Assembly (NCBI GenBank): GCA_905183005.1
Contig: CAJJDO010000057.1
Span: 217,296 to 281,295, forward strand
DNA: 64,000 nucleotides
From: Paramecium pentaurelia
Taxonomy: Eukaryota > Ciliophora > Oligohymenophorea > Peniculida > Parameciidae
Direction of reading: 5' to 3'
Positions 21,204 through 33,507 of this stretch are shown here, piece after piece; the stretch's first letter is position 1, and each line of letters opens with the position of its first letter. The notes beneath the pieces were generated by a model, which was not told the DNA's origin, did no database searches, and worked only from the letters and a program-made list of their open reading frames with translations. A program made the translations under genes and the position numbers.

Positions 21204-24200
21204 ATGCTTCAATTGGGGTACATTGCTTTGTAATATTTAGTTTTTAGTGATTTAAATGCTTAGAATTTGAGAAACTACAAAGGTGAATTACAAAGGAATC
21301 GAAGTGCAAGGAAATTATGGTAAAATGATTAGAAAAGTCCAAGAGCAAATGTACAATAGAAAAAGTATTGATTAAATATTGATTATGAAGAGTGAGAAAA
21401 AAGAGTACTTTAAAGTTTGAAAATGTTTAAGATGACATTATTCAAATTTAAATGGCTTCTGATGAAAGTTATGAAATGGATATCAATGAGGAGATAGAAA
21501 TTGATAAAAATGCTATGTTTAGAGGAATACAAACTGAAATCAGTCCTGATAGAAGGAAAACCTTCAAAGCGAAGCATTGGTAAATTTATAAAACTCTTCA
21601 ATAATACATGGATGAAGAGTTGATTGATGAAGACAAAGAAGATATTCAAGAGTAGACACCAACTCCTTTAGTTAGATAAAATCAAAAATTAGCACCTGAT
21701 GAGATAATATTTTAAAAGAATTTATAAATTCCAGATATTATAGATGAATTTACGAAATTATATGAAGTTGATCCTCATAATGATAATTATAATTTATAAT
21801 TAGTACATGTAGAAGGTTGGGAAGAAATTTGGTTGAATCATAAATTTTATAAAGATACATATATATTACTATGGTTGAGAAAGTTAATTGTAACATTTTT
21901 TAATTCAATTTCATTAATTTGTTATAAAATAACAACCAATATAGTATCGAACTTTATAATGCTATTATTAGTATCAATAAATATGGTATTGTATATAACT
22001 AAATTTTATGATGATGTTTATATTACATATAAATAATTATTTGATGGTTGGTCATTAAGTAATAAATATTAAATTATAAAATAGTATTCTTTTGGATTTA
22101 TGTAGTAGAACATGGTATAAAGATAGTTGGATTAGGATTAGTTTAGTTTTTTAAAGTATTTTGGAATTGTTACGATTTAGTTAATGTAAGATATTAAAAA
22201 AGTATAAAGCTTATTCTTTTTGGATTGTACATATATGGTAGTTTGTCATTTGATTTTTCACCCTTAAGAGCAATGAGAATATTGATTTAATTAGCAAAGA
22301 TATCATCATAATTATAAAAGACATTAAAAGCTTTAACAGAATCATTAAAGTATATGATGGAAGCATCTTTGGTAGTATTAATATTTTGTATATTTTTTGC
22401 AAATGTTGGTGTTCATTTATTTAGTTAATTATTATTGAATAAATGTTTTTATATTGAGGAAGGGATATAGGATTTAAATTAAAATATTTGTGGTTGGGTA
22501 AATTGTCCTAATAATATGAAATGTTTTAAGTCTTTAAATAATGTTGATAGTGCTACTAATTTTGATAATTTCTTTTTTGCTTTTGCATAAATCATACGTA
22601 CAATTACAATGGATAATTGGACAGATGTTATGTATTATACTATGTATACATTAAGTCCAATGACATGGATTTATTTTGTTTTGGTTATATTTATTGTAGG
22701 TATAATATTATTATTAAATTAATATAGGATTTTTTGCATTTAATTTAATTATTGCTGTTTTGAAAACATATTATTCTTAAATTGTATCTAATTATTAAGA
22801 AGATAAAGAAGAATTATCAAATAAATAATCATATATAGAACCATTAAATTTAAGATTTATTAAAAATATTGGATTGTATAATTACATTAAAACATTATAA
22901 AAAATACGCAAAAGATTTTCTCAATAATCACTTAATTAATCAAATATTTCATAAATTAAGTTAATTGATAATTTAATATTTTCACCAAAAGGTAGTTAAT
23001 TGTTATAGAAATCATAAAAAGTAAAGTCATAATTTACAAATGGATTTGGTTAAATTAATAAATTATAGAAAATGGTAAGAAGAGCTAAGACTGTAAAAGA
23101 GAAGAAAAAATAATAACGATTAATCTTATCAGCTAGATAATAGAGATTATTATAAAAAAGAGAGAATGAAGAAATGGGTATATTTAATAATAATGAATAA
23201 AGCATTTTTGATAAATGTAATTTGAAAGCTATTTTATAACCATAAAGAAATTTTAATATTGAATAATCAAAATTTGAATAGGCAGTATAAGGAGATGTTA
23301 AAGGTAAAAAGATATTGATGAGTTTAAAATATAATGATGTATTGGCATGGAAATTAGATTTAAAATACTCACAATATCATTCTACATCAAAAAGAGATGT
23401 AATAAGTGAATTAAAGGAGATATTGGAAAAAGAGAAAAAACTCAAAGAATAATATGAAAAAGTTAAAAGACATAATTTGAAATAGTATTATATGTTAGAT
23501 ATTTATGATAAATAAAAGGAAAAGATAACATCATAATAATTATAATCTTCAGATAATGGACATCCATCTATTTAAAGACTTTATAGCATTAAATATGATA
23601 TTAATACAAGAAGTAGAGATTAAAGTACTGCTTCAAAAATCAAATGGAAATTTCCAATTAAAATGAGTAAAAGAATGTTTACTTCTGAATTGGACATGGA
23701 TAATTCAAAAAATGAAATACCTAGTAACAAATCTACAATAACTCGTAAATCTTATTTTGATCAATTAAGAAAACAAAGATAATTCTTTTAAAAGTCTCAA
23801 ACTAGAATGGCAAGAGGTACTTCAGATGGTTTTATGGAATTTCCAGAATGGCAAGAGGGATAATCTTATATAATTATAAATGATATAAAATGGAATCATG
23901 AAGCATGTTCAATATTAATAAATAGAAAGATTAATGATTTAGATGATGAAGAGGATTTAGAGGATGATTAAATTATAGATTTGGATTGGATGGATTAAAA
24001 TTATGAACACTTTGTTAAAATTAGAGTAATAAATTTTATATTATTTATAGAAAAAAGAATTAGAATAAGGATATATAAGGAGACATAATATTTCAATACT
24101 TAATATTTTGAGAAATGTAAGTAAAAGTAAATTGATAGCTATACTAAAATAACTCAATAAACATTAATATAATATTTGGATATAAGGATTTTATGGTTAT

Positions 24201-27200
24201 TGGATTGTTATTTAATTTAAATTACATCAAATATTAGAAGAAAAGACTGTCTCAATTATTTTTGATTTATATACTATGATAAATTTCTTTATTCTTTGTT
24301 CAGATGGTTATTTAAGTTCTGATTTGGTTGATTAAATCAATTCAGTTATGACATTCTTATTATTGGGTGAAATCATTTTAAAGATTATTGGATATGGAAT
24401 TCAAGATTTTAGTAAAAAGACTAGTAATAAATTGGATGCCTTTGTTCTTGTATTATGTTTATTATAATATTTTATTTCAATCACTTAACCATTTTGGTTG
24501 GTATAATATAGTAGTGAAATTAAAGTATTAAGAGCATCAAAAGCATTTATGTTATATAGAGTTATTAAATATAATAAATTTATAGTAAGAATAATGAAGA
24601 TTGCTTAATTAACAATGAAATCATATATAAATATTACATTTTTAATGTTTTATGTTATTTTTATGTATGCTATAATGGGATTATAATTTTTTGTCAATAA
24701 ATTTGATGAATCATAAAGATTAGCTTAATTGCATTCATTTAATAGCATAGGAAAATCATGGATGACTGTATTTAATACAATTACAAATGATGATGCAGTT
24801 GGAATGTTAAAAGTAGCTACATAATATACTGATACATGGATTGGATTGTTATTTTATATAACAATGGTATTTGGATTGAATTATTTAATTTATGGTTTAG
24901 TGAGTGCAGTATTATTGGATGCATTTTCATCAGAATTAGAAAAGGGTAATTAATATGAAGAGAAGAGAGAAAGAATATTATAGAAATTAGGAATACAAGA
25001 GAATATTAATCATAATGATACTCAATTAGATACTTTATCATCATATAAAAATGAGAAAGAATAAAATGATGATATACTTAATGATATCAAACTTTAATAA
25101 TAATAATTTATTAAAAGATAAACACTTAATAGCAAAAAAAGTATTTATTAATAAGTACCTGAAACAGTTAAACATATATTTAGTAAATAGAAATCTTTAG
25201 AAATATAGTATTATAAAGATATTGAATGCGAATATTCTTTATTCATATTTCATTTTAATAATTAATTTAGAAAGTTTTGTTATAGAACAACTTAATCTTT
25301 TATTTTCAAATTGATATTGAATAGTTCCATTTGTTCTTCAGTAGCTACTATGATTATAATATCATTTGATGATAATTTACCATCTTTACATACAAATAAT
25401 TTAAATACATTTTATGAGTATCATTTATTAGCTGTTAATCTAATCATTGCAATTACATATATTTTAGAAATTATATCATAAGGAATGTTATTGGATTAAG
25501 GAGCATTCTGTAGAGATATTTGGAGATTCATAGATATCATATATTTACTTAGTTATTATTTGTCTTTTTTGACTTTGTCTCCATTTTTGAAATTCTCACT
25601 TTATTTAAGTATATATTTATATATATTTAGTTTATCTACGTCCTTTAATGATGATCAATATGTTTTAAAGTATATCAGGTATTAAAAATGCAATGAGTTT
25701 GAGTTTAGTTCAAATTCTAAATATTATAGGAGTTATATTATTAGTGTTTTTGATATTTGATGTAATAGGAATGCATTTATATTAAAATAAAATGGGTTAT
25801 TGTGAAGATTTAATGAATTTTTATGTCAATAAAGATTAATGTTTAATATAAAATAAGACTTGGATCATTCATCCATATAATTTCGAAAATATTTTAAATG
25901 GATTATTAACATTATTTTTGGCTGCATCTTTAGATGGATGGGGAGAAATCATGTAAGTATGTTTTAATGCAAATGATTCTAAATTTGGACCTACACCTCT
26001 TAAAACTTAATGGGCTACTTATTTATTCTTTATATTATTTATTTTTATTGGAGCTATGTTTTTTATGGGATTCCTTACTGGTGTTCTATTTACAGAATTC
26101 TAAAAGTATACTAAAAAATTAGAAAATAAGTTTTTGACTAGTGATCAATCATAATTTCTAAAAATCTCAGAATTAATATTAAAATAAAGTCCTGGATATA
26201 GTAATCCACCAAAAACACCACTTAGAAGGTTATGTTACAGAATTGTTTTTAGTCAATTATATCATAAATTCTTTATAATTGTATTATGTTTCAATACTAT
26301 TGTTTTATGTTTATTCTATTCAGATGCATCATATGAATACATGTCAAACCTAAATAAGACTTATTAAGTATTAACAGGTGTATTTGCTCTTGATACTATA
26401 ATCAAATTATTGGCTTATGGTCCTACTAGATATTTTGGTATTTATAATTTTTAATATATATATAGCTACTAATTGGAGAGTGATTGAATTGTCTCTTTCA
26501 TTTATAGCTGTAGCTGATTTCATCTATGATAATTATTGGGGATGGTTCACTAATTTCTTAGGTGCTAATTAATCTGATTAATACTTTACTTTCTATAGAA
26601 TATTATTTTGTTTAAGAGACATTCGTATTCTATTGATTATTCAGGAATTTAAAGGATTATTAAGATTATTAAGAGTGCTATGGTTTTCAATGCCATTATT
26701 ATTAAAAATCTTATATATTCAAGTCATAGCTTAAACTACATATGCTCTAATAGGAAAGGAATTATTTTCACATATTACAAATGGATCAGTAATAGATGAT
26801 AAATATGCTAATTTTAAGAATTTTATTAATTCTGCATTATTAATGTTCAAATGTACTACAGGTGATGATTGGAGAGCTTTACTTATAGATTGTTCTACTT
26901 AAAATTATTTTTGTAAAAGTGATCCTAATTAATGTGGATCTTCATGGTCTTTACCATTCTTTCTTTCATATTATTTATTTTCAAATATCATTATTATGAA
27001 TTTATTTGTATTAGCCTTAGTAGATTAATTTGAAAGTAATTTAAATAATTATTATATATTAGATTTCTTTAATGCCTCTACTAATGCTATATAGACATTT
27101 GTTGAAAATGTTGATCATTTCTGTAATGTATGGTGCAAATATACATATGATACAAAAGGAACTAAAATGCATACTCGTTTTATAGCTCGATTTTTATTAG

Positions 27201-27996
27201 ATCTACATGAACCCTTAGGAGCTCTCGAAGGTGATAATGTATGGGATGCAGCAAAGAGTGCATCTAATTTTAGAATTAGAGCAAATAAATAAGGATATGT
27301 TTATTTTAATGAATTACTTTATGAGACTATTCGATTTGCTTTTAAAGAAAGTGTATTTAAATCAGGATCATTAATTGGTAGATCTCAAATGAAATAATTT
27401 GATATATCAATGAAAAGAAAAATGAAAGAAAATAACATGAAATCAGAATAATAAGAAGATTAAGAATATTTTTAGGATGAATATAGTTCTAAACATTAAA
27501 ACTTCAATATCCTTTCGGAATATCTTAATGTATTGATTGCTCTTAAAACATGGGAAGCATACACTTAAAAACTCATTGAGAAAACCAAAAATCTTGATGA
27601 ATACACAGAATAAACCAGTTCATCAGATAATGATAAAAAATTGTCTATGAATATTGGAGCCTCAGTTTCAAGAGCTTCTTAAAATAGATTAACTTAAACA
27701 ATAGATTTGGATGACCTTAGAGTACAAAGAAATTATGGCCATTTAAATATTTATAAGGAAACAAAATCATTTCAATATTACTAACATTGCATAATATTAG
27801 AACCTATTAGTAAATCATCACCTTAGGATACAACAATTTAAAAATCTCCATCAAGTTTCCTTGAAAATTAAAGTAATATATCTTTATTAATTCTTTAGAA
27901 AAACATAATCCAAAGAAAACAATCATAAAAAGATAGTCGTCATTATTTAAATAGAATGTACAATCTTTTAAAGATGTGTTAGATAAAGTATTTTGA
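21204..27996 (+). CDS. four-domain voltage-gated Ca2+/cation channel alpha subunit
   Basis: The product is about 2,190 residues with four homologous six-helix domains, the layout of Cav/Nav/NALCN channels of the surface or ciliary membrane. S4-like helices with spaced Arg are visible (LRAMRILIQL; EIKVLRASKAFMLYR; YLRPLMMINM; FKGLLRLLRVLWF). The four pore loops read TMDNW (22603-22620), TNDDA (24783-24797), SLDGW (25926-25940) and TGDDW (26858-26872). The Glu ring of animal Ca2+ channels is thus replaced by four Asp. After domain IV the segment GYVYFNELLYETIRFAFKES resembles the pre-IQ region of Cav channels. Micro-introns were inferred at about 21375, 22053, 22700, 24030, 25608, 26450 and 27875, and each restores the frame. 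The first 60 residues are uncertain because two frames look coding near 21270-21375. In Paramecium such channels carry the depolarising Ca2+ current of the ciliary action potential. Assignment to that current is inference. Confidence 0.85.
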
Positions 27997-28033
27997 TATT
28001 AGATTTATACTAATAAATTATATTATAAACAAA

Positions 28034-29027
28034 TCAAAATGCTATTTATTATTTCTTTCTATCTTCTACTTCTTCTTCTTCTTCATATTATAATTATACT
28101 CTTGGTTTCTTCTTTTTAATATCCTTTACTTCATCATCTATAATTTTTATTTAATATTTACTGTCTCTTCTTAATTAATTAAATGTCTATTTCTAAAATA
28201 ATCTTTTATCATCTTCTTCATCATCTTAATCTTCTTCATCATCTTCTTCTAAATCATTTGGATCAAATATCAATTCTTCATCTGAATAATCTTCCTCCTC
28301 TTCTTCTAATTCTTATTATTCTCTCTATATAAATAGTTATTTATTATAATATACTTCTTCTTCATCTTCCATTTAATTCTAACCAACTACTTTCTCAAAA
28401 GCCTTTGTATTGTAATTCATAATTTCATTGTATACTCCATTTTTTAATCTATCTATCAATTCTTATTCTATGGCATTCTCTAAATTAGCAGCTACTAATG
28501 CTTTTTATTCTCTTATCTTATCTCTTCTTTCTGCTTTCTTTTTAATTGGAATTAATTCCTTACTATTATAAATTATAGTTTATTACAATCCCTTCAATCT
28601 CATCTTCCTTATTCTTATCAACATTTGTCTTAACTTAGTTAATCTTTGTTTATTTTTGTGAATCATAAAATTACTCCAATATTTTAACTATTCGTCTATT
28701 TAAGTCAATGCCTATAATTTATATTTTTATAAGTGTACTTATTCATAATTCTTTGATAATAGTATCTTCTCCCATAATTCTTTTGGTTTTTATGCTCTTT
28801 CTGCTGTTTTTACATAAAGATAACATAAACCCTTTTCTTCTTTAATTGTGGCATATTATGAATTTGCTAATGGACAAGATTATTTAGAACATAAACCTGT
28901 TACATTATATTCATTTCTACAGAAATTCTATGAAATTGTTCTATTCTTAATGTTTTATTTCTTACTTAATCTTAAATGAACAATGACCACGATTTATCAC
29001 CTACCATACAACTTCGTCAATTTACAT
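28034..29027 (-). CDS. MAK16: MAK16 ribosome biogenesis protein
   Basis: The protein starts MQIDEVVWQVINRGHCSFKI and contains the conserved FCRNEYNVTGLC and SCPLANSQYATIKEEKG blocks with the family cysteines. Then come LWEKILLSKNYE, QIDEQLKYWSNFMIHKNKQR and KKKAERRDKIREQKALVAA. These match MAK16, a nucleolar protein needed for 60S subunit assembly and 5.8S/25S rRNA maturation. Three micro-introns (25, 27 and 24 nt) are needed and restore the family alignment. The C-terminus is a long acidic stretch (EEEEEDYSDEELIFDPND and similar) ending DRKKQQIAF and TGA, typical of the family. Its end faces the channel gene, 37 bp away. Its start is 56 bp from the TAF1 stop, on the same strand. Confidence 0.92.
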
Positions 29028-29083
29028 AATTAATAATTATTATTATTTAAATCTATAAAACATAATGAATAAATATTGAGAAT

Positions 29084-32000
29084 TCAAGGTAATCCCTTTT
29101 TCTTCTTTTTCTCTAACCAAATCTTCTTCTCTTTTTTTTAAAATGCCTCAATTCTTAATTTATAATTCTCTTAATTCATTATTAGATATGGTTTAATATC
29201 TTCATCATTATATTCTAAATCTTTATTCTTATCATCCTTATCAAAATCTCTCTTTGTTCTCTTCTTCTTTACTTCTTCAAAATCTTCAAAGTATTTTCCT
29301 TGTACTTTTATAGTAAGATTCTATATTAATTTTGCTAATTGCTTATCTAATTCTTTCTGATATTATTCTTTTTACTTTTTAGTTGTCTATCTCTAATTCT
29401 TAGCATACTTCTCAATCACATTCAATTATTTTTTCTATTTATCATCCAATAACTCTAAATTCTTTCTAAACATTACAGCATCTCTACTATCTTTATCATC
29501 AGGATTCAATGATTATTATAAAAATGCTGTTAATTTATTAATCATTTTCCATCTCTTCAGATTAGCTTCAGTCTTAATTTTAATAAATTATTTACCGTCA
29601 ATCCTAATCTACTAGATATATTTTAAATATCTTCAACATGCAACTTACGTAAATCATTGTCAGTACCCATTACTTAAGGCTTCTTCTCTTGAATTGCATT
29701 CTAACCTTTCTCACCTCTAGCCTTTTAAGGTTTCTTTATATAATTCAAACCTCCATGTCCTGATGTAGGATCTCCAATTCCATATAATAACATTCTTCCT
29801 GTTTAATTAGCTGAATTCAGAAATGATTGAGATAATGACCATGCAGTCATATTTAATTCATCTTCAATTCTCCTAGCAATTACCCAACTATTAAAATCTT
29901 AAGGATTTCTAGACATATATTCTTAAAGAGTTTTCTTCATCTTATCACTATTCTTAAGTTCTCTTAATCCAAAATCTTATAATAAATAAGATGAATGTAA
30001 CATAGACTCATATAAACATACTTAATTTGCAGTTATATCATATTTAAGAACTTGTATGTCATCATTACTTCCTTTTTAATATCTCCATGTTTTTTAATTA
30101 GATGTATCCTATATCCCTTTACATTCTTTAAGAGCTGATCTAATATAAGTGTGGCTTTATTTTTAACTTTATTTTTAATTTTATTTCTAAAATATTAATT
30201 CCAATTCATCCTATTTCACTTCCAAACCCATCTTAAATTATTTCTTTATATAAGTTTTTAAACAATTCTTTAAAAATGTTCCTAAAGGTCTTGACTAAGG
30301 AGTAAAGATTTCTACTTTTGGTTCAATTTAACCAACTAAGTAAATACAATCTATAGGTCTTAGTGTATATTTATAATGACAATTATCAACTCTAGTTCTC
30401 ACCAATAGAAAATCAGTAATTGGCAATTTCTATTTGAATATAGGAGCCCTGTAAAGATCATTCTCTATAACTGCTATACCTATTAATCGTTCATCTGTTA
30501 ATTATCCTTAAAGTGGTATTGCTCCATTCTTATCTAAAAATCTAATTTAACCTATATTGCCTAATTGTTCAACCAACATATTTTTGAATTCCCAAAGAGT
30601 CATCTCTTCATTTGAAATCTATCCCATTTAACCATAAGTACTTCTATAATTTGCTTATAGACTATTCTCTTAAGTATTATTATAATTGTCTCCTTCATCC
30701 TTAATTCTTTTCTAATTAAATTATTGTAATGCTCTACTAGAATAAACATACCTAGTTACTTTAGAACACATTCCTGTATTATTTAAGATTAATGGTCTTT
30801 ATTCTATATATTCCATCAATATAAAATTTCCTTTTGATAATGATAAATTTTCGACTTATTTATAATATTCATGACTATTTTATTTTTCAGTAGATTCTTC
30901 TAATAATATATCTCTATTGTCTTTCTTTTATTCCTTTAGATTTACTAAAGGAACTAATTCAGTAGGCCATGGATCAAAATATTTAACTTATTCTCTTTCT
31001 AATCCAAGAAGTTCTCTTTTCTCTTCATATAAATTATCTATAATATTATTTCTATGATATTTTGCATGTTTTGTTAACACTTAAGAAAAATCATTTAAAA
31101 GAAATGATTCTGCCACTTAAGAATGATTATAAAATGGTGTTGTTTAAAATGCTTTCATTTTGGATTCAATCAAATTTAATAATTCTTTATTTGCTACATC
31201 TTCATTACCAAATTGTTAATTGAAATCTTATTATTATTGTATTCCCTCTTCAAATTATGATAGATCTTAAGATTCCTACTAATCCTCAACACTTAGTAAA
31301 TTCACATGAGATACAGCACTTCTATTATCCTTTTATCTTGAAACTATTGATGGAGCAGCCAATCTATTAGCTAATTATTATTATGTTCCTATTTTCTCTG
31401 GAAACTTCTTTTAGTGTAATAAAACCTCCAATTTTTCACTAAAGAATTACCGATTCTACAAATCAATTTCTACTTTATTATAAGTTTAAAATGATTTTGA
31501 TAAGAAGTTTTCCTTATAACCCATACAAAATTCAACAATCTCTTTATTGTAATATGAATAATTATCTAAAGCCTTTTAAAATTCTTATTCCTTTTTATCA
31601 ATTTCCACTTATTTAAAACCTTCATCTGATTATTAATTTTATTAATTTTACTATTCATTCAATTTCTTCTCATCTTCTAATTATTATTAAATACGTTGCA
31701 ATAATCCCATTCCTGGTTCATCAGTCTATGCTTAACATTTTAATGCATTAATATTTTCTTATGGACATTAATACAAAAAGGATTCTTTATTTAAAATTCT
31801 TTAATTTTTATGATTCTTAATTTCTATATTAAAATTATCTTATTATTATTATTATTCATATTCAAATAATTTGAATTTACCTGTAAAAAATCGTCTCAGG
31901 TTTTCACTATCTTTTTATCTAATCTAAGCTTCCATTTCCATTTAATTCTTTTTTGGATCTTAATCCATTTAAATTTATTATTAATACTCTTCATTTTCTT

Positions 32001-32934
32001 CTACTTCTTAAAAATTGATCTAATTTTCATTTTTCATTTTCTATTAAATTTCTTTTTTATAATTTATATCTTCCTCTAATTTTATCTTTTTATGTTTTTT
32101 ATTAATTAATTCATTTAATTCCTAATAAAATTTAGGTGTTAATAGGGGATTCTAATAACTTTGAATCATCCCATAAGGATTATCAACTATTTCCTCTTAA
32201 CATAAAATTGTATAATTATCTTTGCTTTCATTCTATAATTTAGTATAAAGAGATAGTCTTTTTTCAAGACTCTTTAAACATTTCTGTTTTTTAAAGGAAT
32301 TCAAAATAATTTCTGAATCTTTATTCTATTATAAGTGTTCCTTTATTTATTAATCAGTTAAAACTGAGAAAAACTACATCAAAGAGTCATAATAATCACC
32401 ATCAAATGATTTAGTTTTCTTATATTTATAGAGAATGTCATTAATGACTTTATCATATATCATTCTAACATCTTCACTTGCAGCATAATAAAAATCAGAA
32501 AATGCATATACAGGATATTTAAGATTCTATGATTAACGAGTATTATTAGTTTATTCTAATTATTTATTGTTTTTCAAATCAATTTGACGTAAAAATGTTC
32601 TTAATTAAGGATTACTACTTAAATATTAATTTTAATCCATATCAGGATTCAATTTAATATTCTACAAATTAGGTTCATTGATCTTTAGATTCTATCTTTA
32701 TGTAATCCTCTTTTATTCAACTTCACTTTCTACTTCTTCTTCATCATCATCACCACTTGTTTCTTCATTTTATCCTTAAGGTTTGAATCCTGCAAATAAT
32801 GCATCACAGTCTAAAATGTCTTTGAAGTATCTCATTGCAAAGTTTATATCTAAACTACTTTTATCTCTTTAATTCATTTCATTGACATCTTCAAATTAAG
32901 CAAATAAAATATCTAAAAGTGCTTCGTTTATCAT
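29084..32934 (-). CDS. TAF1: TFIID subunit TAF1
   Basis: The product is about 1,270 residues, starting MINEALLDILFAQFEDV, with an acidic patch (SGDDDDEEEVESEVE) near residue 70. The middle carries the large TAF1 core (DUF3591): ILMEYIEQRPLILNNTGM, then DLYRAPIFKQKLPITDFLLV, IYLVGQIEPKVEIFTPQSR and LLYGIGDPTSGHGGLNYI, and later GTDNDLRKLHVED. These motifs follow the order found in TAF1, the largest TFIID subunit, which contacts TBP, TAF7 and promoter DNA. The C-terminus is basic and coiled (KKKRTKRDFDKDD, EKKKKKGLP) and ends at TGA. I see no bromodomain, unlike animal TAF1; yeast also has it on a separate protein. At least one intron (23 nt, near 29590) is needed. It is divergent from the PAS protein gene at 33508. 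Confidence 0.88.
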
Positions 32935-33507
32935 AAATTGTTAAAATATTTACAAATTATATATAAATAAATATAAATAATTAATAATTACAAATATTAG
33001 TCTATTAATATAAATGATAACTAATCATAATCATAAAAATAATCCTAAGGTTTTAATTATATTACTACAGTTAGTTTTTCATATAAGAAATTGATTTAAT
33101 ATAAAATATTTCTAAATTTGAAATATTATAATATTAATAAAATGGGTTTCTTATTATATATCTGTTTATCTTATTGATATTAATATTATCATCTTATTGT
33201 AGTGAGTTTGATTTGATTTCAATATTCTATTAATTAATTTTCAGTAAGAAAATTGTAGAGTCTTAAATTACAAAAAAATATCATTAAAAAAAAATAAGAC
33301 TCTTTGTATTTACAATATTTTAGAATATTAAATAATTGCTGATAATGATAATTAATGTGTGGGCTTATGTTGAAATTAATTTAAATATTATATCAATTTG
33401 AGATTATTAAAATCATGAACCCCTTTTTTCTATTTACTTTCGAAATTAGACAAGAAATAGTGTCTAAATATGTGAATAGCTTAGCTTATATAATAATACA
33501 TTATTTT
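32935..33507. other. divergent intergenic region
   Basis: The 570 bp between the divergent TAF1 and PAS-protein starts are AT-rich with no convincing frame. The promoters of both genes should lie here. I see no defined element. Confidence 0.5.

Noticed and set aside
21410..22402. Minus-strand frames within the Ca2+-type channel gene (21410-21649 and 22211-22402)
   Set aside because: They are antisense to exons that encode channel sequence in a consistent plus-strand frame.
28070..28300. TCTTC/TCATC-rich repeats as a microsatellite or regulatory tract
   Set aside because: They are the complement of the acidic Glu/Asp C-terminus of MAK16, so they are coding.
28034..32934. MAK16 and TAF1 as one fused gene
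   Set aside because: TAF1 ends at its own TGA (29084-29086) and MAK16 starts with its own ATG at 29027 with the canonical family N-terminus.
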